From NCBI GenBank assembly GCA_950295325.1, contig OX485804.1, forward strand, positions 51,508,429 to 51,572,428: DNA of 64,000 bases, given 5' to 3'. Numbering within the stretch: the stretch's first letter is position 1; each line of letters starts with the position of its first letter. This DNA is from Polytrichum commune. Lineage: Eukaryota; Streptophyta; Polytrichopsida; Polytrichales; Polytrichaceae. This document shows, one piece after another, positions 37,030 to 51,265 of the stretch. The position numbers were made by a program, and so were the translations under genes. The notes beneath the pieces are model-generated. The model was not told the origin of the DNA, did no database searches, and saw only the letters and a program-made list of their open reading frames with translations.

Positions 37030-40000
37030 TGTGCACTAATACAAAGCTAATCAAAGATTGTGGTTGTTGCGTTCCTAGTTTCTTTCCCATACATCTTCAA
37101 TCTGAATTGTCCCTGCAAGCTACCATGAGGATGAAGTTCCCACATATACAACATTGATGAAAGGGGAAAATTTGCAGCTAAGACGAGGTGAAGTCTGAGA
37201 CAGGTGTGCACAAAGATGAAGTAGAAATAGAAGTACATTGAACGCAATTTCCGCCAATGTGAAGCAAAGATGCTATAGTTCCAATTATATAATAGAAACA
37301 CCGACAGGACATACATCGGAACAATGTACCATGGCCTGGTAGATTTCAATATATGAGAAGCCTCAATCGCTTCTCATGAACCCTTGCGGTCCTATGGTCA
37401 TATTCTACTCACACGGTTTGTGCAAGAGACGTACAAATATCCACCGCCAACAATAACGACTTAGGCACCGAAATATCGTGCACAATATTGCAAAGAGGAC
37501 CAAAATATGCCTTGGTGCCCGTTATGGTAGTCGAGCCTAGCCTATGCTCCTGGCGTTGTTCTGTTGTGTTGCATCCAACCAAATTGGTTGAGGTTGGTGG
37601 TATACACCTTAGTGTCGGTGAGGTTAGGGATTAGAATCTTTGATGTGGCTCGATTGAGTTGAAAATGTTAGTGAATGGGAAATGGAGCTACAATGAGATT
37701 GGGCCACTGGTTGTAGTTGTGGGGACCATCTATGCACATTTTGTAGGCCAATTGCACAGAAGACGATGAACAATGCCATGCGTGTGTCTGGACGAAAGCA
37801 TGGGGCATGAGGCGCTATGGATTCTGGTAGGGTTATGAGGCTATGACATCCAAGAGATCTTTATCTTTGTTGGTCTCACCTTGTTGACCTAAGTTGAGGT
37901 GGGGAGTAATCGCGGTGTTGTTTGTTGCCATTGCAATGAAATTTGTAGCAGAAGCTCACAGCAAAGGCTTTAGGTTCGTTTTGCGTTTGATTGGCAATGG
38001 ATTTGAGGAAAATGAGGCTCGTTGTGGTTTAAGTCAACATTCAGAGAGCAGCCTGCACAGTGGTGGACTCCAAGAGTGGATATGAGCTCCGCAAGTATCT
38101 AGAAGGCAAGGTGAGTTTTGGTGTTGGTTTTGGTGTTTCTTCTTTTATAATTTATTTGTAAATTTGTTGGCACGTTGTGTTGTGCACATATTTCCTCTTT
38201 AAGGAAACATGCGGCTTAGGTGAACTTTTTGCAAGTTGGAGTTTGGGATCTGCAAATTGGGAAAACATGCAATTACGGAGATACTAATTCACTTATTGAA
38301 ATTTTGATGGAATTTGGTACATGCACAATCTTGCTAGGATTTGTGCGAGTCCCTTGGAAGTGTTTCCGCTCTCACAGAAATGAGCTTGCGATGTCATGAA
38401 ACTTGCTCATCTCTAGGTTTGGTGAGGTTTGGTGAGGTTTGCTTATTGATTTTTTTATTAGTCCGTGTTTTATGCATTGCACATGTTATATATTAGGGAC
38501 ACAAAATGCATCGTGAGGACAAGCAGGTGAGGTTTGACAAGTAGCGACCATGTTTCCAATGCTTGTGGTAATGATGTGGGTGGTTGGTTGACTTAGGCCA
38601 TAATCCACTGTGGTCACAAGGCATAGTGTTGCAGAGAACGAAGTGATCATACGATGCTCGCAAACAACGAACTATTGTTTACAAGTAAATATCTAGAAGA
38701 AAATTCCAAACCCTTTGAATGCTCTTACCTGACGTTGTTCCATTTGCTGGAATTTGGGTTTTGGAAATTGAAAAAACATGCAGTTACCGAGATACAAAGG
38801 TATAGCTCTAAATTTTGGTGAATTTTAATACGTGCACAATGTACACAGGATGCACGTGAGTCCCTTCGAAGTGTTTCCGTTCTTGAAGAAATGAGATTGC
38901 AACCATGGTGGTGCACTCCATTGTCAAGTTGAAACCACGTGCGATTAAAAAAATCTTCTTTCTACATAAAGCATCACCAAAATTGGTCAAAATTTTATCA
39001 TTTTTTTTTATGACTAGATATACAAGGTATCTATTACATAGTAAAAAATGGTAACCAGATTTGATGATTTACTGTTTTTATAAAACCAAACTGTTTCTAA
39101 CTAGAATGACGCAAAATTGAACTAAAACAATTACTAAAAAAATGAAGATGACTAAAAATTTCCGAACATACACAAAAGATATTATCAATGGTTAAGTATA
39201 TGTAGAAAAATATCATAAATTAAAAAATTATCTATGACATATAATATAGGGCAACAAATTTTTATCACACGTGGTTATGAAACAAAAAAGGGTGTGAACG
39301 CCCCAAGGAGTGCAAAGCCTGGGAGTTGTTCATGCTTGATTTCGGTTAGGTGTGGTTTGCTTTTATTATTGGTTCTTTTTTTATCAACCTTTGGTTGGTT
39401 GTCACTTTTCTTTGGCAATCATAGGTTGTTCTACGCACATATCTGCTCGTGAGAGAGAGAAAGAGTTGAAGGGCATGCATTTTCCTATTAGAGGGATGAT
39501 ATTATCAACACATCCTCTGCAGACTTCATTGTGGATGCAGGAGTGTAGCACACTAATTAGAAATAACATTCCTTTGTGCATCGTTGACTAAGATTGGAAG
39601 TGTACAATTTCAAGAAATCATGCTTGTAATATATCATTTGTTATTAGTTGTGACGTAAGACTTTGGAGGATGGTTGAGCAATCATGAATATCAGTCCATG
39701 GTCAGGTAAATAGTCAGTAGAGGTAGTATTGTTGTTGATCGTTGTTGCTTAATAAAAAAAATGAACTTACTGTCTCTCTTTACAAATGGAAAGACCATAA
39801 AAAAGGGAGTCAAAACTCAAGTCATTATGTGGAGGAAAAACAACGACATTTAATAGTGAAAATTTTGAAAGTTTATGGTTGTTTATGTAGGTCCAATGTT
39901 AATTTCATGCGTGTGTTTGTGGCAAATGAGGCCTCCAAATCCATGCATGTGGTGCTTTTGTTTCTACAAATGTGACATGGGAGTGATGATTACACATGAG

Positions 40001-43000
40001 TGTTTTGTAAATTATGGCATAACCATCAGCGGCTATCTGCAACAGGCAAAGTACATTCATGTATTGAATGTAGTTTTGAAGGGCAGAGGGCATCCCAAAA
40101 GAATGACATAACAGGGAGAGTTGGAGATGGATGATATGTTGTTTGTACTTGTGAGATCTGTGGAGGTAAAGAGTGGTAAAGTAGAGACACAGTTGCAAAG
40201 CACCTACGGCTACAATTAATGAGAGGACACCTCTACATTCTTGCAGCATGTTAAAGCCCAAATCCAAGTGCGGCAAATAAATAGAGTAGATTTCCACTAC
40301 ATGAAGGACTTCTATAAGCCATAAACAATATAAAGAAGGATGAAGAGCGCTTTAACAACACAAATGTAGACATTAATCGTGAGGTTATTCTATGTGAAGC
40401 AAATGATTGCAGATGTAAGAGAGAAGGGAACGTAGTTCAGAAAAAGATCATAACTATAAATGAAGATATATTGACCCGCATTATTGAATTGCAGGCTTTC
40501 TTTGATAAGAGTCACATGTCAATGGATTTACAAGGAGAAATTCTACACCTTTTGGTTGGCTCATTTAAATCGTGTATGGGCATTGGCGAAGGAGTTTTCG
40601 ATATTAAAAAGTTGTCATTAGGACAACTTTTAACATTGAAAAATAAAGATTGAAATGCAAAAATTGGCGGTATGTCAGCATCGATGTCGTGAAGACAACT
40701 AATGAACATGTATCGCGAATCAGACATGACACTGACCCGGAGGTGGAAAATTTGTTAAAGACCTAGTAACAGTCACTATCAACGACAGATAATGCCCCAC
40801 ATGAAGAAGATTTAATGAAAGTAAGATTGAAATGTTGTTATATATCAAAATCTAATGCAACACACAAGGGGAATTGTAGTGGGTACGGATAGAAATATGG
40901 TATATGCAACATGTTATGAAAATTAGTTATTTCTTTCGATTACATAGAATTAAAAAGTTGGCTTGGTTGTATGTGTCGGAGCCGAATTTATTATCATGAA
41001 ATATTAAAATTATGTAGGAATTGTGCAGAGTGGATGGGACATGGCCGAAATTACAAACCAAATAATATGAGTCAGTATTGGCATGAAGTGAAATTACGGG
41101 AGTATGAGAATTTTTGGAATCTAGAAAGTACTTGGGAGGGGCCATAGCAAAGCTGGACAATGGGTTGCAAGAAATAATACAGAGCATTTTTTGAATGTAT
41201 GAAATGCGCAAAATTATGTAAGAATTTCAATGCTGAGAAATTTTAGTATGCATTCGGATACACAAAGTATAGAACGCTAGTCAAAGTTCGGCAAATCTGA
41301 CACAATGTACACTCACTCATATTTTGCATATAGCAATTAATGTCAAATATATCATTTTTTATAATTATTTTTATTATGTGAAGCAATGTGTGAATTTTTG
41401 GTGAGTTTCAAAAATTAAAAATTTTAATTTGATGTCTGTTTAATTGTGTCTATGTATCTCACATAAGGCGATTTGAGAAATTTTGCGCTCATGGCATATT
41501 ATGATTGTTTCCGTACAAATTTCAAACAAAATCCAGAAAGTCGTAAGAAATTAGAGATCATTGCCTAAAGGTGGACAACGAGGTAGGTAGGTAAGACTAG
41601 GAAGAATAACATGTCATTCTATTTTATGGATAGTGTATGATTTATATGATTTTCATTTATTCACCGATATAGTATATGATACAATATAGATATTGGTTTT
41701 ATGTGTATTTTATATATAAAACATGATAAATTTGGATAGGGAGAATGAATTGGAATTTTTTTACAAATTTTTTTACAACCGATATATAGGCCGAAAGAAT
41801 TGGGACAACAATGGCCAACATCATTAAATATATTAGATTTTTTAAAGTTGAAAAGTAGAGCAATTTTGTTTTGTGATGTTTGCCATTTATATTGAAGCAG
41901 TTGGAGATCAAAAAAAAATATTTTCTAAGGAGCTTAGGTACTTTAGTCACAGAGATCATAATATTTTTTTTTGTTCATAGACGGAGATATAAATGAACTA
42001 AAAAGAGCATGACAGTCGTGAAGATGTTGCTTAGTGCTTAAAGGATGCGGTCTCATGAGAGTGTAGATCCCAACAATTCGTTATTAGATCATATAATAGG
42101 TAAAATGACAAAAATATGATTATGATATTATCACATTTTTTACGTTGAAGTTCCATGTTGGTTGGTATTATTTGTATAATATTGAGTTATGTGTTTGCGA
42201 TATAAGAAGCGGTGAGCTATTCGACGATATCGTTCGACATTAGTCAGATGATATTTTTTGGTGCTATGATTTCGAACGCAATGTTGCACAATACAAACGA
42301 ACAAAAATTAACCATAAATCAAATAAAATTTTATACACCTTCTTTGATTTGCGATGTTACTTCACAAGTACAGATAACAGTATCTAGAAAGACATAAATG
42401 AATTTTTATTTGATATTAGAGGCTTATTATAAATTCATAATCATATTCGATTGCCAAGTTATTCTTATAGGCAACCTGTAGAGAATACGATAACTTATAA
42501 ATATTGGCATAACGATTGTGTAGCAGTTGTCTCATTCCAGCAAATGACAAAAAAAATTGTAAAATTTTTTCCATGTATAGGAATATGCCAATGTATTAAT
42601 ATAATTAAATTTTTTTATAGAATTGAAGGAGCGGCCTTGGGAATGCATGCAACAACAAGGATGTACTTGTTCAATTTTAAGAAGGAAAAGATGGTACTAA
42701 CAAATAACAATATGCAATTATTTGGGGATGATATTTGAAAATTTTGATCTTTGTTTATCAGCAGACGAGAATATTGGACTAGAAGATGTGTTATAGTACG
42801 ACTAGATGGACACGTCAACAATGGCGAACTCCAGTGGATGTGGATAACAAGAATTGAAGAATTTTTTGTTCATGAGTTTAGAAGGATTCTAGAAGTTTTC
42901 TTTACTGACAAATATTTAGAAAACAGTAAGCGAGAGCTCTCCAATGCCACTAGTGCATAAGTTGATTAATATGCACATATTGAATTTCAAACCTGTGGAA

Positions 43001-45110
43001 ATATGCGTGAGGCCGGTTCGACAATTGTTATATGGTTTTATGTCATTACCTTTAGATCGTATTAGTGATGGCAGACGGTTCATGGTGACATATAAATTGG
43101 AGGATCCAAAATTTCAAAGGCATCCGGTGCTTGCGGAATAACATGACTACTACCCACCATTTCCTATAGCTGAGGAAGTGATGATGATGCGTGTTGGATG
43201 TAGCGGTCCACATAACATGATAGCAATTAGAAGGTTGCAGGACAAAAATCCACGAGATGCACCTGTTTAGAATAGTCATGATCATTTGTAAAAAAAACTA
43301 AGGTTTAGTTGGCGTTGTGAATATAAGCTACCTTCGCCGACATAGACTTGAAATCTCTAAATTCCAAGCTTCTATATATCCAAATCCGACATTGTATTGA
43401 CAATTCCTATTGTAAAAAATGTCCAACATAAGGGCTACAATATTTTGTGAGGGTATTCATATGAAGTGGCAGGAATGTGGATAGTAAATGTAAGGGTAGA
43501 GGTGCTAGATGAATGATGGGAGTTATTGTTATTGTTGCATAAGTACATGAGTTACATATTACAAAATAAGTTATTTTTAAACGAAAGGCTTTAGTTTGGC
43601 TAATTTTAGCAACAATTTATGATTGATTATATTTTTTTGAGTTTCATCATTTATGTGGTTTTAATTGCCCCCCCTCCACCCATTCCGCATTGGATAATGA
43701 AGGTGTATCCGGAAGCTCTGTGTGAATTTGAATCCTCCAATCATTTGCATGTATATTAGTATTGCAAATTCATACGATATTTTTTCCAAAAAAAATAGTC
43801 TAGGGCTTTAGTATGTATGAAGTATGAATGTTGATTCTTATCATGATGACCTTGCTAATGGTATTTTTTATTAGTTTTAAAATCAATGCTTATTTGATTC
43901 TATAAATTCATTGTTCTTGTTGGATTTTAGAATCAGGTGCAATTCGTATACATGCTTGAATATAGTTCAATATAATAAGTATATTATACAATTAATTAAT
44001 TTTAATTAATTTGGTAAGCATGCACTTTGATTTAATTACATTCAATCACACTTAATTAATTTACATGCGTATGAAAACTTTGTGAAAGTAGAAGGTATTA
44101 ACTAAAATATTTTACAATATTAGAATATTAGAATATTTATCCTATTCAAATAAATCACCAATTTTAGTTAAAGACCTTTTCAATTGTAAGTCACAAAAAT
44201 TACAACCTCAGTGATAATGAGTGTTTTGTAATATTTTTGACTTCCAATTTAATTACATGTTATATTGGAGGTTTCACTTTGAAAATGAAATCCTTATCAA
44301 TTGCTTATGTACTCAATGAAAGTGAACATATATATTGGACTTTGGACCTTGAAGGTGAAATGCACTCAATTTGGGATTTGTGGATAAATGACCTTCAAAT
44401 ATGCAAAGGCAATGGTTTTTTCGAAGTTAGACAGGCAGACAACAATTTTTGGTCAAGTCCAAAAAAATTGGATTTTTTGGACATGCAGCTGCCCTTGCCC
44501 AAATCTACCTCCCCCGAAAAGTTCGTGGGGGGGGGGGGGGGACTTAACATCCTCCATAGCTTACTCCATATGTCTTCCACCATAAGCATTCCTAGGACAC
44601 CTTTCAAATTCCAACTTGCCATATGATAACCATACGGAATGGAAAAGCTCAAATTGAGATGTTATTACAAACTAGGTAATGGATGTGAGGAGCCTTGCCA
44701 CGTACTGTAAGAAGCATCCGACTTGTTGTGTTGCAATAGCAACGAGATAGATATTTGGTGCTTACAACATCCAATGTGTGTCGACACATGTCCATTACCA
44801 GACATAGTGATATGGTCACGGCAAGATTGTCAATTACATATGACAATGTGCCTCCTCATATCCAATCAGGAATAGACATGTCAACAAAATCACTTGGCTT
44901 CACCACTGCACTTGTTAAAAGTGAATGCAGGATCCCTCAAACTTGAATGGCTTTTGAAGTAAGACAGTGAAGGAAACACACATGTCCTGTTATTATCTTC
45001 AATATTGCATATGTGTGACAACTTCAAGAATGTACAAAATTGGATGGCAGGAGAAAGCTAGAGTACAAAGACCAAATTCGTCAATACTTAATGCCATGGC
45101 GGTGGAGGTT
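37030..45110. other. Gene-poor AT-rich interval with degraded coding-like patches
   Basis: No confident gene. A pair of direct repeats lies at 38222-38402 and 38738-38910, a 15-base G run at 44527-44541, and frames between 42450 and 43270 read like a decayed protein of unknown family. Much of 38.9-44.3 kb is strongly AT-rich. Confidence 0.5.
38222..38402. repeat. Direct repeat pair with 38738-38910
   Basis: Both copies share AAACATGCA, GTTACCGAGATAC-like, TACRTGCACAAT and GTGAGTCCCTTSGAAGTGTTTCCG blocks in the same order, about 510 bp apart. This is a diverged local duplication with no recognised function. Confidence 0.7.
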
Positions 45111-48100
45111 TCACAATGTAGGTTGATGGCGCAATGGCATCAACTGTTTCGACAACGCTAATGGTACATGGGCCTTTATGAGTGTCCCTCTGTCTGTGTA
45201 TTCCTGCAGTATCACAAGAACCACTATTAGTCCAGTTTCTACCAGATTAGGTAGAAAGAAAGAAAGAAAAGTTGGCGAATCTGACGTTGCCACTGGCATG
45301 AATCATGGTGTTGCTTCAGTCTCAAGTTGGTCTAAGTCTATATGCAATCCTTAAACAGGCATTACGAGAACTGAGGCCCCCCAAAGACTACTACCTCCTT
45401 TCAAAGGTGAACAACTTGAAAGGGAGAGGACAAGCCAGCTGACACCTATCCCCCTAGGTTCACCCTGCCAGTTTAGGTGTATGAATCTGGTTCCAAAATA
45501 CAGATCTTCAGAAAGACATGGGCAAGGTATAGCGTAATTTGAACTTCCAAGCAAAAGCAAGCTTCTACGAGAGTACTGTCACAACCTAGGGATTATGCTA
45601 TTGATATTACTACATCTTGAATAAATCTGTCATACTTCTCAATAACGTCATCAGAAGCTGACAACGGTGGGAGAAGATCATGGACCGATATAGTTGTAAT
45701 TCAAAAATAAGCAGCGAAGGAATATACGAATGAAAAATTGCATCAAGTTTCAGGAGGTTAAGTGCGTGCTGTTACAAGCACATGGCTTCAACAAAAGATT
45801 TTTGTTAAGCAGCACACAACTAGAAGTTGGATTCATCAACAAGATTTTGATAAGCACCCAACATTCCAAGTAACATATTCTTCAATGTACACAATTGCAA
45901 TGCCAAAGTTTCTGACATTTCCCAGATATTTTAGACTATCTCACCTCCAGTTCCACGATGCCGAGGCGATGGATAAGATTCACAAGCTCGCCTTGGCCAT
46001 AAGGGATGACTGCCTCTACTCGAACCATCAACTCCTGCAACCCTCAAAAACCACTTTCAGATTCACACTTCAATGCCTATAATTGTACACGTCTACTTTG
46101 GTACCACATTGATTACCAAGAAATGCAACAATTTCCTCCTCAAAAACATGTGGTTTAATCACTGGACTGATGGTGGTTCTTGTGTCCAGTCCAGTTGTCC
46201 ACTGTACCCTATTCAAAGGGCATCAAGCCCGCTTTGCAAGTACAGATGATGTTCCATAACGTATTAGATGGTGGTTTACTTGATTGCTCAGCAATGTGCA
46301 TCATCAGAGTGTACCCATTCCACTGCTTCAAAAATCACATAACTTGGGTGAATTCACATTGTTAATTGATTGCTCAAGCTTCTATATCAAAGCCAAGTCA
46401 TGTAGGAGTTTTCAACTTCAAAAAGTTTTGTACCTTTATTTTTCTTTCTACCGCGGCATAAAACTCTTCCATACCCTCCCCAGTCAATGCAGACATGCAA
46501 ACGACATTGCCCCGATCAGCGGCCTCAAGTTTCAGAGCCATGGGATCTGCTACTCTGTCAAACTACACCATGCAAGTAGTAATCACAAAGATGTGGGAAA
46601 AAAGATAACTGCAAGCAACTTATACGAATCATCATGCGACATGCTATCTGATTTAGGACAGCATTTCAGCTGTAACTTCATATGGTGTTAGCTTGTTCAG
46701 CCAAAGAGACATGAGACCAATTTCTGATAAACATATGAAACATGATATAGACAGAAAATTATGACGACCCAGGGGAAACATAGTACCTTATTCCAGACAC
46801 ACAAATAAGGTATGTGATCAACGTCAAGCTCAGATAGCACATTATCAACTGCTTCTCTTTGTTGTGCCGCCATTGGATGACTGACATAACAACCAAACAA
46901 GTTTTTTATTCACTTCATGTATGATGCTTTTAGTATGATAAAGTAGATCCAAGTGACTGGAGCAAAAGAGTCTTAATGAAGTGACTAGTGACGGGAAACA
47001 GCTAGCTTAAAAATTACCTGACATCCATTACATGTAGCAGTAAAGATGAATCACTAATTTCCTCAAGAGTGGCCCTAAAAGCTGCAACCTGTTACAGAAC
47101 GTGCATGATGAGTAACATGATATGACTCGTTCTAAGCAACTCTACTGCAAAACAGTGATGTTTCCAGGTTAATACTGAACAGGTGAAAATACTGCATTCC
47201 AGGGTGAGGATAATATGCTGAAGATGATATATGTTCATATGAAAATACAAAACATCGTTGGTCAATTTGAAATGACTTGCAGTCTGGCAATTAACTCTCC
47301 TTAAAAGTAGTCAAAAATGTCAACCATATGATAATGGAAATGTTCAACCATCAGAGGTAAACACAACTCAAAACAGGGCTCAAACGGACTTACAAGCTGT
47401 GTGGGAAGTTTCTGAATGAACCCCACGGTATCTGTGAAAAGGCATTCCTTGCCGTTTGGTAGCTGCATAACATCAATATAAAAATGTGAAGGTCGTTTAT
47501 TTTGAAAATATTCACAAATGTGGGGAAATTTGAATTCACTCCCCACAAACAAATGTGCAAATATGCATATGTACCTAGTAGTTGCAGATAAATAAATGTA
47601 AAAACTAAGCATTACTATTTACTAAAAATAAACCAGGGGCCACAATAGAAAAACCATTTATCCCACTTGAAGCATTGTTCATTTGAATTTTCACCCAGTT
47701 TAAGTTTTCAAGTACAAGTAGTCCCAAATAATGTCCATTTTTAACACATACCTCGACGCGCCGAGTAGTAGGATCCAAAGTTGCAAAGAGACGATCTTCT
47801 GCCAGGACACCTGCTCCACTAAGTCTATTCAGCAAAGTACTCTTTCCTGCATTTGTGTAACCAACCTGGAAGACCCAACAAAAATTCCCACAGAAAGAAT
47901 GGGCATCAGGCCCACAAATTCACAATTGAGAAGGCAAATTGCACTTGCAACCTACATCATCCCAATTCTCTATAGACTGACTAGGAGCTTCACATCATTG
48001 TCCTTTCTAAGTCGATTTATCCTATGCAAGGTGATGACCCTGAACCCCAAGTTATTGAGAAAGAGATATGACTATGAGAATTTGTAATATACCAGAGACA

Positions 48101-50323
48101 CAACAGGGATTGGGACAGAAGCACGGCGGTCCCGATACTGTTGCCTGTGACCACGTACTGACTCGAGCTCTCTTTTAAGTTGCGCAATCTGGATAAGGAA
48201 AACAAGTCCAACAAAGGGCCACAATAAAATAAGTAAAACGCATTCCATATCCTTGTTGATATTATAGAATATGTCTCATTTATAAGCAACAACTCAAAAT
48301 GCATTTCCTAAACTGTATAGACTACAACCCGTATGTTCTTACTTGAGTGCGCAGGATACGTTTGTCAACTTCAATCTGCTTCTCTCCCATTCCCTTCACC
48401 AAACCTCCAGCTTGCCTCTCTAAATGCGTCCACATGCGTGTCAACCTTGGGAGTTGGTACTCAAGCTGAGCCAGGTCTACCTATGCCAACATGACAAAAG
48501 CTTTGTAAAAATCATGAGATTGCTGATTGTGGCAAAGCTCTTTTGATGACCCTAAACCCTTAATTTTTCTGCAACCCACTCACTAATTAAGCTACATAGA
48601 GAGTCATAACTCACAAGGGTGCAAGATTGCATATCAAGGTTACAGATCTACCTGCAATGTGGCTTCCTTTGTTGCAGCTCGTTGGCTGAAAATGTCAAGG
48701 ATCAATGCAGTTCGGTCGCAGACCCGAACATCGTCTCCAAAAATCTTCTCAAGATTTCGAAGCTGCCTGCCAGAAACAATCCATAATTTCAAACTTAACA
48801 GTCACTTCATGTCTTCTTGTGGATCATCTCAAGAGCTCAAATGCTTGAATATCCTACAAAATAAAATGTAAACCCATAGACAGTGAAAAGTGGATGAAAA
48901 GGAGAAGTATAAATACAAAGATATGTTGTCCATTTTCTTTGTCTTGAGGATAGATTATCCTGTGGGAACTTCTTGTATTTTCTCTAGGCAGATTATCTAG
49001 CCTCAAGCTTTGACCTCTTTATGACATCCTAGCAAGGACTTATCAAGATGCAACTGTGTGTTTTCATTTAAATGCCATACTACATTATGAGTAAGAGAAA
49101 TGTGTATCCACCCTGGTGATAGCTCGTCATCAAAAATCACTGTCTCCACTTTCAGTGCTTTGACAGCCGTTGCTACCTGAGACACTTTGCCAGCACCTAT
49201 GTACGTCTTTGGACTCGGATTCTCTAGCCTGCCAAAAGATACAAATCAGTAGTGCAATCAAATTCACAAAAGAATGAAGTATTCAACAAACAGATTGCCA
49301 ATAGAGAAACGAGTTTAAAAAGAAGAAGGAAGGACACGTGATTTACGCACGCACTTCAACATACATACTTCTGGTAAGTGGTTCCCACAACGGTAAGCCC
49401 CGCTGTATCCGCCAACTGTGCAAGCTCCTCCAAGGATTCAGAGATTCCAAAAGCTGACCTCCCCCCAGCACCCTTGCGCTCTATACCTATCAAGTATGCC
49501 CTCTCCTCAAACACCTGAGCATGACTATGCTATGTCATGTCGTGTCTCTTTGACAAACCTTGGGGCAAATAATTCTTAAAACAAACAGGTTGAACTACAT
49601 GACGACCATTAGTGCCATTTGAGCAATAAACTTAAGCTTGTAAGATTTACACAAGACATAAGACAGCATACACAAATGATTGGTGTAATGCGAAGAGTTT
49701 TGAGGAATTAGAGGGATTAGAGGGATTATTCTTACCTCTCTGCCATTTTGGTAGCGAATCCGCTTGTTCAAGTCATCCTCCACCCACTGACTTGCTTGAG
49801 GAAATATTCTGGTCTCTGAATCCTGCTCCCTGCCTGCACCTCCTTCCCTACTCCAATAATCATTCACCAATTCAAGCTCTGTTTCTTCTTCCTCATCAGC
49901 ATCTGCCACTAAACCCTCAACCCCCACATCGTCCTCCATTTCCCCAGCTTCCATAAACCCTCCCGCGAGCTTCCCATTCCTGTGCACTTCCTGCTCAATG
50001 CTTTCTTCTAGAATTACTTCGTTTAAAGCAATGTCTGTTCTCCTCTTGCCTCCTTCCTCGCTTCTTAACCCTCCCCGGTTCACTGTAACCCTGGTTATGC
50101 AATTCTTTCGATTAGCTCCATGGCCAATTGACCTCCCTACTGAAACCCTAGAGCTGCCTGTAAGGAACCCGCTGCGGCAAGCATTTGAAATTGACCACAA
50201 ATTCCCACACCCTTCGCTTTGAAATCTGAAATTGCACTTTCGGCGTATTTTGGATTCACAGTCATCCAAATTTGCTCTGAGGTTCGGTGAGGAGGTCAAC
50301 GAGGAGCACACACAGACTGCCAT
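45111..50323 (-). CDS. HFLX: HflX-type GTPase, plastid-targeted, 619 aa
   Basis: Thirteen phase-consistent exons: 50323-49736, 49514-49369, 49228-49112, 48766-48652, 48480-48343, 48188-48093, 47865-47752, 47462-47394, 47088-47018, 46880-46787, 46562-46434, 46034-45945 and 45203-45111 (TGA). HflX proteins are TRAFAC GTPases that bind the large ribosomal subunit and split or rescue stalled ribosomes; the plant copy is plastid-type. Visible: N-terminal HflX domain from about residue 197 ([17 protein letters not shown]-like [31 protein letters not shown]); helical linker with [12 protein letters not shown] at 353-363, where bacteria have GPGETQLE; G1 GYTNAGKS at 402-409; G3 DTVGF at 449-453; G4 NKFD at 515-518; G5 SALTGEG at 540-546; and a C-terminal domain ending after [13 protein letters not shown]. 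The first ~190 residues are transit peptide plus an acidic low-complexity stretch. The transit segment resembles that of the upstream CPP1-type gene. ATG 50323 is the only sensible start. Confidence 0.93.
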
Positions 50324-50841
50324 TGCTCACATGGAACAATGCAAAACCCTAACTCAGAATTTTCTTTTTCTTTCAAACGACCATTATCCACAACCTTCCA
50401 TCCGGAAGTGGCCAAGAATTCTTGATCCAATTGAGCCAGGAATCGCGGTCTACAGATGAGAATCTCTGTTGTTGCACAGATTTAATATGGTACATGAGCA
50501 GAGGATGGCATCAGTTCCTCCAATTTCGAAACTTGTTGAGACCGATTCAAAATAGGTAACTTATCACTCCTCAAAAAATGGGATGATTAATTTGCAACAA
50601 AAACTAAAACTCCAGCAGACTAATAAGACTCATGCTGATGAAACCTCACGCTGGAGAAAAAAATTCAAATGGCCCAACCCACATCACCCAGGTTAAGATT
50701 CCGGTGATACCGCGAACCAAAATCATCAAAGCGAACCAGATTATTGTGCACGGCGATTGGTTGAAGAAATGGTCACTTTAATTCGGTAATAAATGCTTGT
50801 CCCGGAGCAATGGAAAAGCCACGTCATCGAGGGAAATGCTG

Positions 50842-50849
50842 CCACGTGG
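50842..50849. promoter_or_regulatory. G-box CCACGTGG upstream of HflX
   Basis: A perfect CCACGTGG lies about 520 bp upstream of the HflX start. G-boxes are common in light-responsive promoters of plastid-protein genes. The functional link is inference from position. Confidence 0.35.
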
Positions 50850-51265
50850 TCATTTCCGTACCTGCGGTGGGGATATTGTAGACCATGCAACAAGCGGGGA
50901 TGTCACAGCCTGATGAGGTCATGTGATAAATCCCAGCTTTTTTTGCACTTTTTTTTTTTTTTTTCAAACTTGATTGAAGTTTCTGCAACTCGTCCAATTT
51001 CGTCTGTATTTGGAAACACCTAACATAATCGATGGTTTGGAAACAGAATACAAGAGTGCTTCATATCTAATTCGGTGACTGATTGCCCAAGAGTTGCCCT
51101 TGCAATTTTGGGCCGGACATATTTGTCAGTAGTGCTCATACTCAGGTGTGTAGATTCAACTCGGATTGGAAAAGTGCTGGTGTCGGTTCATCAATTATGA
51201 GGTACACTTGCGAGATAACTAACTGCTGCAAGGGACGCATGGTCATTGTGGGCAAAGAAGAGCCC

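Noticed and set aside
40471-41220. A degraded WRKY-like gene (helical N-terminus, then GYG.KYG)
   Set aside because: No intact WRKYGQK or zinc ligand spacing; the similarity needs several stops and frame changes and may be chance.
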